From HdN1 sp964473645 (GTDB taxonomy: Bacteria; Pseudomonadota; Gammaproteobacteria; Pseudomonadales; Ketobacteraceae), in assembly GCA_964473645.1 (NCBI GenBank), contig CAYYPW010000008.1, positions 165,083 through 229,082 of the forward strand: 64,000 bases of DNA, written 5' to 3'. The notes under the pieces are model-generated. The model was not told the origin of the DNA and did not search any database. It saw nothing but the letters and a program-made list of their open reading frames with translations. The position numbers were made by a program, and so were the translations under genes. The first letter of the stretch is position 1. Each line of letters opens with the position of its first letter. Positions 9,634 through 17,062 of this stretch are shown piece by piece.

Positions 9634-9660
9634 AGCCCGCATCCCAAGCGGGCTTTTTTT
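9634..9660 (+). terminator. Intrinsic terminator of a possible small RNA
   Basis: Seven-base arms (9634-9640 and 9648-9654) with a seven-base loop are followed directly by a run of T. A second hairpin (9608-9612 pairing 9621-9625, with a GGA at its stem/loop edge) lies just before it. No coding gene ends upstream within 480 bases, so the terminated transcript is probably non-coding. Confidence 0.65.
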
Positions 9661-9732
9661 TATTCTTTTTTTGTTCATTTTTTCGTGTGCTGCAAATGCG
9701 CCTGATGTTGGTTGCATGCAAAATAATGTGTG

Positions 9733-9778
9733 CCAGAAACAATAAAGCCGGGAATATTCCCGGCTTTATTGTTTCTGG
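9733..9778. terminator. 46-bp perfect palindrome
   Basis: Two 23-base arms meet with no loop at 9755/9756. The inner part, aaagccgggaat, pairs with attcccggcttt, and the outer arms end in attgtttc on the right. It lies 82 bases beyond the stop of the leftward PstS-like gene, so it can end that transcript from the right-hand strand and also read as a bidirectional terminator. Confidence 0.6.
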
Positions 9779-9859
9779 TCGTAATTGAATTTGGCGGAAT
9801 ACCGCGTTCTTTCAATAACGGAGCTGGTCAGCTTTTACTGCTGACTATTAACGGCCGTT

Positions 9860-10300
9860 TTAAGGTGCGGTGAAAATGACTTTCACCGAACTGTTAACTG
9901 CCGATGCGTCGACATAGCCTATGCTGGATGGGTCTTCGCTTATGGTTTGTATGGCTTCGGCGTCATCTGCTACGGATTCAGGTGGTTGGCCCTTTCCGGT
10001 GAAGATAAGCCGCGACCAATATGCGTTGAGCTGTGATGCGGTTTTGTCACCCACCTTCTGATAAAACGCGTCGCGTGTCGCCGTGCCTTCGGCCTGGTCA
10101 ATGGGCGTCAGAGTAACGCCTTTGATGTTGGTCGATTTGTTAAGGAACAAACGGGCAATTTCTTCTTTGCTGGCAGCATCTACACCTGCAGATGGATTGA
10201 CGATGACGGCCACTTCGGCAGCCGCAATGCCAGACATGCACAAGGGGAGGGCGAACATTACCTTTCTGAAATATCTGATATGGTTTGTCATTGCATTCAT
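9860..10300 (-). CDS. Short PstS-like periplasmic substrate-binding protein
   Basis: A 146-residue protein with a signal peptide (to about A-A-A-E) and one lobe of the PBP-like fold seen in PstS: V-I-V-N-P-S-A-G-V-D, E-E-I-A-R-L-F-L-N-K, then R-L-I-F-T-G-K-G-Q-P-P and G-Y-V-D-A. Classical PstS is about 320-350 residues, so this is the small single-domain form. It lies 56 bases downstream of a porin gene on the same strand. The same pair recurs at 29.5-31.2 kb beside a phosphate transporter, so phosphate or another oxyanion is a reasonable guess at the ligand. No PstCAB is in the window. The start could also be the ATG three codons later. Confidence 0.75.
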   Translation of the reverse strand: MNAMTNHIRYFRKVMFALPLCMSGIAAAEVAVIVNPSAGVDAASKEEIARLFLNKSTNIKGVTLTPIDQAEGTATRDAFYQKVGDKTASQLNAYWSRLIFTGKGQPPESVADDAEAIQTISEDPSSIGYVDASAVNSSVKVIFTAP

Positions 10301-10356
10301 CCCGATTCTTTAACCCTGACTCTTAACCTTTATGTATGGGTTTGCCTTGTCTGTAC

Positions 10357-11787
10357 TTAAAATACGGCGTTTATCACGAATGAGGTGACATATTGCGGCG
10401 ATGACAGACCTTCTTCGGGGTAGTCAACCTGGGAGTCCACTGTTGCGCCATCAGTAACGGGGTCGTAACGCCCGGTGTTGCCGCCGCGTTCGTCAAAGCC
10501 GGAAATTCGGGAGACTTCAAATTTGGTGGCAACGCGCGGGCTGACATCCCAGCGTACACCGAGGGAGAGCGATTTTTGCTTTTCTATGAAGGCGGTGAGC
10601 TGGTTGCGGGCAGAAGCGAGGTCTGCGGCGGTCTGGCTGTCTGCGGGAAGGAGCGCAATGGCGGAATTGGCGGCCGCAATGACTTCGTGGCGTTTGTTGT
10701 CGTTGTCTCCAGGCGTATATTCATGCGCGTAGGTAACATACGGCATGATCTCGCCAAAGCGATGACCCACTGTCAGGTAGTTCGACCAGCCATCAAGCAC
10801 CAGCGAGTCTTCCCAGTGGAGCTCGGTGGCTTCGGCGATGATTTGCCATTTGCCATCATCATACATCCCGCCGAAGCTGATGTATTCGGCGTAGTTGTCA
10901 TCACCCAGCACCTGGTAGGGCTCTGACAGCAGGCCAAAATTGAAGAGACCATCGACGGCGCTCTGCAGGCTCACTAACCTGCTGTCATCCGATTGCACCG
11001 TGGTGCTCGTGTAGCCCACGCGAAATGTCCAGGCATCCCGGCTGAGGGTCACGTTTGCGAGGCCGACATCTTCAGCACGTAAACCCAGTACTACGTTGGG
11101 ATCGCTTTGGCCGCCTGCCACGTTGGTCAGCAAGTTCCAGCTGCCAATCTCCAGCACGTAGTCGATGCTGATGCCGTCATAGTAGGTGAATGGTACGCGG
11201 TAGGTTTCCACCGGTGGCCGTACCCAGGGGTAGGCGAAGCCGACATCGAGGTATTCCGAGAACATATATAACGGCGTACGCATGCGCCCAAAGCGCACCG
11301 AGGCAGCATCCATTGGGCGATAAGTGAGGTAAGCCCATTCGGTGGTAACAAAGCCGTCGGTATTGAACCGAAATTCGTCTTGGAAGCGCGACAATAATTG
11401 CAGTGTCGCATCCCACTTGGGATCAATGGCATAGGTGAACTGAATGCCGGCAACAGAATCCGCTTTCCAGTTCCACTCGTCAGAGATCTTGGTCAGGTAT
11501 TTCCACTCGTAATCGCCCTGCTCCTGATCAATGGTGCTGCGGGCGGCGCCCGCAGTGATGAAACCGTTGACCTTCAGGCGCGACATGTAGTCTTTGAGTG
11601 TTTGATCAGTTTTACGGGCAGAGCGCTGGGTGTTCTTGAGCTGGGCTTCCAGCTTTTGAATGCGGGTCTGCTGCTCTTTGAGCATCTGATCTCGTTCGTT
11701 ATCGGTGAGGGAATAGCCTGGCGTACTAAAGAGCAGTGAAGCGCCACCGGCGAATACCAGAATGCTGCGAATGGGGGCCTTTATCAT
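10357..11787 (-). CDS. Outer membrane porin-like protein (first copy)
   Basis: A 476-residue barrel. The ATG at 11785-11787 is chosen because GGAG lies eight bases upstream and it begins a signal peptide (MIKAPIRSILVFAGG... ending G-Y-S); the frame is open 28 codons further upstream. Mature residues about 30-70 form a coiled coil (K-E-Q-Q-T-R-I-Q-K-L-E-A-Q-L-K), as in OprO/OprP-type trimeric porins. The motif G-R-M-R-T-P-L-Y-M-F-S-E followed by G-F-A-Y-P-W-V-R-P-P-V-E is shared with the 29.9-31.2 kb porin. The last residue is Phe, as needed for barrel assembly. It should let a small solute, perhaps phosphate, across the outer membrane. The PstS-like gene follows in the same direction. Confidence 0.8.
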   Translation of the reverse strand: MIKAPIRSILVFAGGASLLFSTPGYSLTDNERDQMLKEQQTRIQKLEAQLKNTQRSARKTDQTLKDYMSRLKVNGFITAGAARSTIDQEQGDYEWKYLTKISDEWNWKADSVAGIQFTYAIDPKWDATLQLLSRFQDEFRFNTDGFVTTEWAYLTYRPMDAASVRFGRMRTPLYMFSEYLDVGFAYPWVRPPVETYRVPFTYYDGISIDYVLEIGSWNLLTNVAGGQSDPNVVLGLRAEDVGLANVTLSRDAWTFRVGYTSTTVQSDDSRLVSLQSAVDGLFNFGLLSEPYQVLGDDNYAEYISFGGMYDDGKWQIIAEATELHWEDSLVLDGWSNYLTVGHRFGEIMPYVTYAHEYTPGDNDNKRHEVIAAANSAIALLPADSQTAADLASARNQLTAFIEKQKSLSLGVRWDVSPRVATKFEVSRISGFDERGGNTGRYDPVTDGATVDSQVDYPEEGLSSPQYVTSFVINAVF

Positions 11788-12057
11788 GTGACGTCTCCGT
11801 TCCGATAAATTCAATGTCAGAGAAGGCTTCGTTTTTGGTTTGTTGTGGTTTGCACGCGCGGGTTTGGGCAAGACAACATCTGGCGCATTATGCAGTTATA
11901 GTTTAAATCGCCCGCTTCGCCAGATGTGTCGAAAACTATATGTAAACCCACGGGCAGTGCAACGCTTTTAATTACAGACTGTGTCACTTGTTCACAAAAG
12001 CTGCGAGCAGGTCGATTTTTCGGCTGCTATCGCGGTTTTGCCTGAAAAAGCAGAGGA

Positions 12058-13083
12058 TCACCACTTGGCATAGTGATCTTCTGCAAAGCCGGTAACGCCG
12101 TTGAGCGTGTGAACCGTCGCGTTATCTTCACGCAATGTGCCGTAGAAGCGGCCGAACAATTGAGTGAAATTGGTGGCGAGCACCACGACGTTGAGTTTTT
12201 CCTGACGGCTACCCTCTGGTTCGAAGGTGAGGTCGACCTTGCTATCGTCCGACTGGATGCGCCATTGGGTGTGGCGATTCTGTTTGGAGTAGAGAAAGCG
12301 CACCTGGTTGACTTTTATCAGGCGACCATCCACCCAGAACGCGTTTTCGGTGTAGCCGGTTTCATTGACACCGTTGGCAAAGTTAACGCCGAGGGTGTGG
12401 CCTTCGGTACTCTTGCCTGACAGGCATGCCCAGTTCCAGGCCGTTTCGCGCCGCATATACCCGCAGCTCCAGTCGTAACTCCCTTTATGATCAGCACCTA
12501 GCGAGTAACGGTGCGTGTGCAGGCGTATTGTGCCGGCGACATCAAGGCCCGCCGCTTTCTGCGTGTAGGTCCAGCCATTGAAGCCGGTGGGCGTGCACAA
12601 TGAAAGCGGCTGGTAGTGCTCTGGTTCAGTGACAGTGAGGTCGGCCGTTAGTGTCCTGCCAACGCGAATTTGCAGATATTTCTCCCGTGGATTGTCGCGC
12701 GAGGTCAGCTTAATGTCGACATTGCCGCGACGAAACTGACTGGTGCCCGCGTCGGGGGTGCTGGACAGTTGTGTGCGCAATGCCAGTGGCATCATGAAAC
12801 TGAATTCGGTCAATTCGCCACGTTTACGGTCATACAGGTAAACAAAGGCATTGCCCACGTATTTGATGTCGACCAATGCGCAACCAAACACCAGCTCTTC
12901 GCTGCAAACGCCGACAAACTGGAACTGATTGAAAGCAAAGTGCTTCTCGATGCGGGTGGCAATGCGATCCATTACCGTGTGATAGGCGAAATCCTGATGA
13001 TTTATCTGTTTGATGGGGCGAGAGAAAACACCGAAATGGGGTTGTCCGTCGGTATCGATCAATTTATCGTAAGCGTTTTCCAT
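12058..13083 (-). CDS. DUF2804 family protein
   Basis: A 341-residue protein with the DUF2804 signature: I-N-H-Q-D-F-A-Y near the start, Q-F-Q-F-V-G-V, W-T-Y-T-Q-K-A, and the W-S-C-G-Y-M-R-R-E-T-A-W-N-W-A segment near the middle. It has no signal peptide and no clear membrane segment; the many Trp/Tyr/Phe in strands suggest a beta-rich lipocalin-like fold. Function is unknown, and I infer none. It is divergent from sirB2 with only 23 bases between the two start codons. Confidence 0.8.
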   Translation of the reverse strand: MENAYDKLIDTDGQPHFGVFSRPIKQINHQDFAYHTVMDRIATRIEKHFAFNQFQFVGVCSEELVFGCALVDIKYVGNAFVYLYDRKRGELTEFSFMMPLALRTQLSSTPDAGTSQFRRGNVDIKLTSRDNPREKYLQIRVGRTLTADLTVTEPEHYQPLSLCTPTGFNGWTYTQKAAGLDVAGTIRLHTHRYSLGADHKGSYDWSCGYMRRETAWNWACLSGKSTEGHTLGVNFANGVNETGYTENAFWVDGRLIKVNQVRFLYSKQNRHTQWRIQSDDSKVDLTFEPEGSRQEKLNVVVLATNFTQLFGRFYGTLREDNATVHTLNGVTGFAEDHYAKW

Positions 13084-13106
13084 GACTGCCTGAGGATTTT
13101 GTTGTT

Positions 13107-13493
13107 ATGTATCTCGCTTTCAAACACGCGCACATGATGTTTGCGATATTCAGCGGTGTGTTTTTTCTGATCAGAGGGGTATGGATGTTACAAGACTCGG
13201 CACGTTTGTCGCAACGTTGGGTCAAGATCGTACCCCACATTAACGATAGCTTGCTGTTGGCATGCGCCATTGTGTTGATGGTGCATATTCAGCAATATCC
13301 GTTTGTGTCAGGTTGGTTGACGGCAAAGGTGGTTGCGTTGGTGGTGTATATCGGATTGGGGATGCTGGCGTTGAAACCAGGGCGGCCGAAGGGCGTGCGG
13401 GTAAGTGCTTTTGTGCTGGCTTTGCTGTGCTTTGGCTATATGGTCAGTGTTGCGATCAATCATCATCCCCTGGGATTTCTGGCCGCGATGTAG
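13107..13493 (+). CDS. SirB2-family integral membrane protein
   Basis: A 128-residue protein with four membrane segments (about residues 5-22, 45-65, 72-88 and 98-118). It has the family motifs K-H-A-H-M-M-F-A near the start, the H-I-N-D-S-L-L-L-A-C-A helix, and Y-M-V-S-V-A near the end. SirB2 members are small inner-membrane proteins of unknown biochemical role. Its start is 23 bases from the divergent DUF2804 gene and its stop 22 bases from the convergent SDR stop. Confidence 0.85.
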   Translation: MYLAFKHAHMMFAIFSGVFFLIRGVWMLQDSARLSQRWVKIVPHINDSLLLACAIVLMVHIQQYPFVSGWLTAKVVALVVYIGLGMLALKPGRPKGVRVSAFVLALLCFGYMVSVAINHHPLGFLAAM

Positions 13494-13515
13494 CATGCCA
13501 AGACGGGGGGCCGGA

Positions 13516-14418
13516 TCAGCGTTTCTGCAGGTTGGTCATCATGGCGGCCATGGCTTCTTGGCAGGAGGTGGGGTGATCAGCATTGTCAAAACTGCAGATA
13601 CTGGTCCATTCGGCGTCGACCTCTTCGGCGCTGAAACCCGCTTCGACGTTAAAGCCGATGCCTTTGCTGCGTTCCCAGCGTAATTTGCCTATCCAGCCCG
13701 CGCCCACTTCAAACAGTTGCCCGGTGTCCTGGCTGTGTTCGGCGCATAGCTTGATGACCAAGGGTGTGACGTAGGCCGGTTTGAGTTGCTCAACCAGTGC
13801 GGGGGGCAATATGGTTTCGGTCATGCGTGAACCGGCGACCGGTGCGATGGTGTTAACGAGAATGTTGGCTTTTTTGCCCTCTGCCGCCAGGGTTTGGCTC
13901 AAACCGTGCAATCCCAGCTTCGCCATGCTGTAATTGGCCTGGCCAAAATTACCGTAAATGCCCGCCGCTGACGCGGTAAAAATCAAACGTCCAAAATTCT
14001 TTTCGCGCATGTGGGGCCAGGCTGCGTGGCTGACTTTAAACGCGCCTTTCACATGCACTTGATACACCAGATCCCAATCTTCTTCGGTCATTTTGGCGAA
14101 GCTTTTGTCGCGTAAAATGCCAGCGTTGTTGATCACGATATCGATCTGGCCAAAATTATCCATCGCGGTTTGTACGATCTTATCCCCATCAAGCACAGAG
14201 TCATAGTTGGCGACGGCTTCGCCACCCGCGGCGATGATCTCGTCAACGACCAGGTCGGCGGCACGGTGACTGGAGCCTTCCCCGGTCGCTGTGCCACCGA
14301 GATCGTTGATGACTACGCGTGCGCCACGTCTTGCAAATTCAAGCGCGTGGCTTTTGCCCAAGCCGTTGCCTGCGCCAGTCACTATGACAACACGATCATC
14401 GAAACGAAAGGTGGACAT
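13516..14418 (-). CDS. SDR dehydrogenase, HSD17B4-like 3-hydroxyacyl-CoA type
   Basis: A 300-residue short-chain dehydrogenase. The NAD(P) motif T-G-A-G-N-G-L-G-K-S-H-A is followed by R-V-V-I-N-D-L-G-G, and the active site reads Y-S-M-A-K. The long insert D-L-V-V-D-E-I-I-A-A-G-G-E-A-V-A-N-Y-D-S and the tail F-E-V-G-A-G-W-I-G-K-L-R-W-E-R-S match the dehydrogenase part of peroxisomal multifunctional enzyme 2 and bacterial relatives, which oxidise (3R)-hydroxyacyl-CoA. The second of two nearby ATG codons (14416-14418) is preferred because AGGA lies at better spacing. It starts 25 bases after an acyl-CoA dehydrogenase stop on the same strand, so the two form an operon for beta-oxidation-type chemistry. 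Confidence 0.85.
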   Translation of the reverse strand: MSTFRFDDRVVIVTGAGNGLGKSHALEFARRGARVVINDLGGTATGEGSSHRAADLVVDEIIAAGGEAVANYDSVLDGDKIVQTAMDNFGQIDIVINNAGILRDKSFAKMTEEDWDLVYQVHVKGAFKVSHAAWPHMREKNFGRLIFTASAAGIYGNFGQANYSMAKLGLHGLSQTLAAEGKKANILVNTIAPVAGSRMTETILPPALVEQLKPAYVTPLVIKLCAEHSQDTGQLFEVGAGWIGKLRWERSKGIGFNVEAGFSAEEVDAEWTSICSFDNADHPTSCQEAMAAMMTNLQKR

Positions 14419-14443
14419 GCTCATTTCCTGAAAAGCCTTTCCT

Positions 14444-15580
14444 CTATAGCCCCAGCCCACGGCCAATGACTTCTTTCATGATCTCATTGGTGCCCGCGAA
14501 AATCGGTTGTATGCGTGCATCAACGTAAGCCCGGCAAACAGGGTATTCCATCATGTAGCCGTAGCCACCATGGAACTGTACGCACTTGTCGACCACTTTA
14601 TTCAGCATGTCGGTGCACCACCATTTCGCCATGCATGCCTCTTCAGACGTGACCTTGCCTTCGTTCAATTTCATGACAAGCGTGTCGACAAAGTTTTGGC
14701 CGATCATTATTTCGGTACGCATTTCGGCCATGCCGAAACGGGTGTTCTGGAACGTGCCAATCGGCTTGCCGAAAGCTGTGCGTTCCTTCACATATTTCAA
14801 GGTTTCGGTGAAGGCGAATTGGGCCGCAGCTACTGCGCCGACGGCACATACCAGACGTTCCTGTGCAAGTTTTTGCATCAGATAGACAAAACCCTGGCCC
14901 GGGTTGCCTAATACGTTGGTTTTCGGAACGATGACGTTTTCAAAGAACAGCTCGGCGGTGTCCTGGGATTTCATGCCCATTTTTTCGAGCTTGCGACCGC
15001 GCTTGAAACCTTCCATGCCACGCTCTACCACGACCAGCGTTACACCTTCGGGCGCTTTCGCTGCAACAATAACGATGTCGCTCAAAATGCCGTTGGAAAT
15101 AAAGGTCTTGGCACCGTTCAGAATGTAATGGTCGCCTTTGTCTTCCAGGCGGCTTTTGATGTTCTGCAGATCACTGCCCGTGCCGGGTTCGGTCATGGCG
15201 ATGGCGAGAATGCTTTTGCCGCTGACAATGCCGGGCAGCCAGCGGGCTTTCTGCTCGTGGGTGGCGTAGGCTTCGATATAGGGTGCGATAACGTCGTTAT
15301 GCAGACCCAGTGCGAAACCTGATTCGCCAATGCGACCCAGTTCTTCGCACATGATTTGCGAAAAGCGGAAATCTTTCAGGCTCATGCCGCCGTATTCTTC
15401 ATCTACAGCCGGGCAGACAAATCCGAACTCGCCCGCGAGTTCCCAGATTTCGCGGGAAACAATGCCATCCGCCAACCATTTTTCTTGTTGGGGAACGACT
15501 TCTTCCTCGCAGAACTTGCGGAAGTTCTCGCGAAAGATCTTATGCTCTTCTTCGAAATGGGGTCTGTTGTAATTATCCAT
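14444..15580 (-). CDS. Acyl-CoA dehydrogenase, long-chain type
   Basis: A 378-residue FAD enzyme that makes trans-2-enoyl-CoA. The ATG at 15578-15580 has GGAG five bases upstream and gives the normal N-terminus M-D-N-Y-N-R-P-H-F; the frame is open further up through a tandem repeat and is not used. The FAD/substrate motif A-I-A-M-T-E-P-G-T-G-S-D and the domain K-E-R-T-A-F-G-K-P-I are present. The MCAD catalytic Glu position reads F-A-G-T, while Q-E-R-L carries the Glu used by long-chain and isovaleryl enzymes, and P-I-F-A-G-T-N-E-I-M-K-E-V-I resembles LCAD. It is followed by the SDR gene and is divergent from an AraC regulator. Confidence 0.88.
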   Translation of the reverse strand: MDNYNRPHFEEEHKIFRENFRKFCEEEVVPQQEKWLADGIVSREIWELAGEFGFVCPAVDEEYGGMSLKDFRFSQIMCEELGRIGESGFALGLHNDVIAPYIEAYATHEQKARWLPGIVSGKSILAIAMTEPGTGSDLQNIKSRLEDKGDHYILNGAKTFISNGILSDIVIVAAKAPEGVTLVVVERGMEGFKRGRKLEKMGMKSQDTAELFFENVIVPKTNVLGNPGQGFVYLMQKLAQERLVCAVGAVAAAQFAFTETLKYVKERTAFGKPIGTFQNTRFGMAEMRTEIMIGQNFVDTLVMKLNEGKVTSEEACMAKWWCTDMLNKVVDKCVQFHGGYGYMMEYPVCRAYVDARIQPIFAGTNEIMKEVIGRGLGL

Positions 15581-15984
15581 GGGAGCTCCGTACAGCTGGG
15601 CTGGGTTCAACGCCAGGTGATCATTTTTGTTAAGCGATACCGTCATAAGCTATGTCTTCATAAGCTTTGTCGTCACAAGCTATGTTTTCATAGGCTAAGC
15701 CAGCAAAAGTGTCCGCCGAAGCGATTGACTGTATGATCCGCATTCTTGGTCAGGTGACAATTGCCAACAATGACCTAAGCTGCCAATTTTGTTGACAGAA
15801 AAGCTCAGGGCCTTGATGATCAAAGCGTTAGCGCTTTCAGTCAGGCGACGCTCGGACGTGAAAATTTGGCCCCCCGTTATCCGTGGTTCCAATAAACTTC
15901 CGTCATTGAGGCTCCATCATAGAGGCGGGCGCCTTGAGTGTCGAGATTGGGCATTTGAAATTGTGAAAGGGCGTCGCAAAAGGG
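15581..15984. promoter_or_regulatory. Divergent regulatory region with 15-bp tandem repeats
   Basis: About 400 bases between the acyl-CoA dehydrogenase operon and the AraC-type regulator. It has no supported gene. Four adjacent 15-base repeats lie 64 bases above the dehydrogenase start. The arrangement, regulator facing its likely target with direct repeats between, is the usual layout for an AraC-type operator, but which protein binds cannot be told from sequence. Confidence 0.5.
15644..15703. repeat. Four tandem 15-bp repeats (candidate operator)
   Basis: Copies at 15644-15658, 15659-15673, 15674-15688 and 15689-15703 share the pattern CAtAaGCTatGtctt, the first three nearly identical and the fourth more diverged. 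The 15 bases before (15629-15643) agree at nine positions and may be a fifth, decayed copy. Confidence 0.75.
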
Positions 15985-17004
15985 GTGGAATGGGTGGCCG
16001 GAAATTCAATCGCCATACAACAGGTGCTGGTGTTGCTGGACGGTGCAAAACGCAGTGGCGCCAGCTCGGAGGAGTTGCTCCAGGAGTGCGGAATCGACCC
16101 GGCGCTCATCCATCAGCCTGATGCTCGTATTGAAAAGAAAAAATTCATTCAGCTGATGCAGGCCGTGATGCGTCAGACTGAGGACGAATTCATGGGGTTG
16201 GGCGCCGGGCGTATTTCCAAACCGGGTACGTTCAGCATGATGGCACATGCTGTAATCAATTGCGCCACACTGGAAAAAGCCATTCGCCGCGGTATCAAAT
16301 TTTATGAGTTGTTTAACCTGGCGGTTCGTGGTGATCTGGAGCGGCGCGATACAGAGGCCGTGCTGCGATTTGTTTCGACGAGGAATGTGGATTATCGCGA
16401 GAATATTTTAGAGGCGGTGGTGTTTCTTTCGCTGCGTTTTCTCGGGTGGTTGGTGGGGCAACCGATTGTGCCCAAGCGAATCGCCTTTGATTTTCCGATG
16501 CAAGATGATGGGCAGTACGCAGCGCAGTTTTCTTGTGCAGTCAAATATGGTCAGTCGGCCACTGAAATCGTAATGGACACCCGCTACATTGAAATGCCTC
16601 TGGTGCAAAACGCGCTGTCCTTATCGAAGTTTTTGCGTTCTTCACTCGCGGAGCTGATGAATGGCGATATCCAGAGCGCCACGTTGAATGCACAGATCCG
16701 TAGCATCATCAGCAAGGAGTTTGGCAATAACTTTCCAGATTTTACTGTGATTTGCGACAAGCTGCGTATGACACCGCAAACCTTGCGCCGTCGGTTGAAG
16801 GAAGAAAATACCAGTTATCAGGAGATTAAGGACAGTATTCGTCAGGACGCCTCAATTTTCTATCTTTCTAAGCCGGAACTGACGATTGATGAAATTGCGT
16901 TGTTGATGGGCTTTTCTGAGGCGAGCAGTTTTCATCGCGCTTTCAAGAAATGGACGGGTAAAACCCCCAGTCAGTACCGCTTGGAATTGTTGGGTACATC
17001 GTAA
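15985..17004 (+). CDS. AraC-family transcriptional regulator (OruR/ArgR-like N-domain)
   Basis: A 339-residue regulator. The N-terminal 'Arabinose_bd' domain (about residues 20-205; starts A-I-Q-Q-V-L-V-L-L-D-G-A, with G-T-F-S-M-M-A-H-A and the conserved F-Y-E-L-F-N) precedes a C-terminal AraC pair of helix-turn-helix motifs (about 235-335) ending S-F-H-R-A-F-K-K-W-T-G-K-T-P-S-Q-Y-R. Members of this group often control fatty-acid or lipid catabolic genes and face their target operon. It is divergent from the acyl-CoA dehydrogenase/SDR operon. The start is uncertain: GTG at 15985 or GTG at 15994, the latter better spaced from an AAAAGGGG stretch. No ATG fits the frame. Confidence 0.85.
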   Translation: MEWVAGNSIAIQQVLVLLDGAKRSGASSEELLQECGIDPALIHQPDARIEKKKFIQLMQAVMRQTEDEFMGLGAGRISKPGTFSMMAHAVINCATLEKAIRRGIKFYELFNLAVRGDLERRDTEAVLRFVSTRNVDYRENILEAVVFLSLRFLGWLVGQPIVPKRIAFDFPMQDDGQYAAQFSCAVKYGQSATEIVMDTRYIEMPLVQNALSLSKFLRSSLAELMNGDIQSATLNAQIRSIISKEFGNNFPDFTVICDKLRMTPQTLRRRLKEENTSYQEIKDSIRQDASIFYLSKPELTIDEIALLMGFSEASSFHRAFKKWTGKTPSQYRLELLGTS

Positions 17005-17037
17005 ACGCAGTCGTTTGTGTGAGTGCGTTCGCTGCTC

Positions 17038-17062
17038 AGTGGCGCGTTATCGCTGCGCCACT
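17038..17062. terminator. Hairpin between convergent AraC and HsbR-like genes
   Basis: Perfect eight-base arms (17038-17045 and 17055-17062) around a nine-base loop. It lies between two converging stop codons and just touches the last codon of the leftward gene. It lacks a long T-run on either side. Confidence 0.45.

Larger units (their letters stand above)
9211..9859. other. Gene-free stretch with orphan hairpins
   Basis: About 650 bases without a credible protein gene. The only sizeable rightward frame (9518-9745) runs through a strong terminator and has no recognisable domain. The stretch holds two tandem hairpins ending in a long T-run (9608-9660) and a 46-bp perfect palindrome (9733-9778). 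A terminator with no upstream coding gene suggests a small RNA transcribed rightward and ending near 9660; promoter and 5' end cannot be fixed by eye. Confidence 0.4.

Noticed and set aside
9518..9745. 75-codon rightward frame
   Set aside because: It runs through a strong terminator, shows no domain and has atypical composition.
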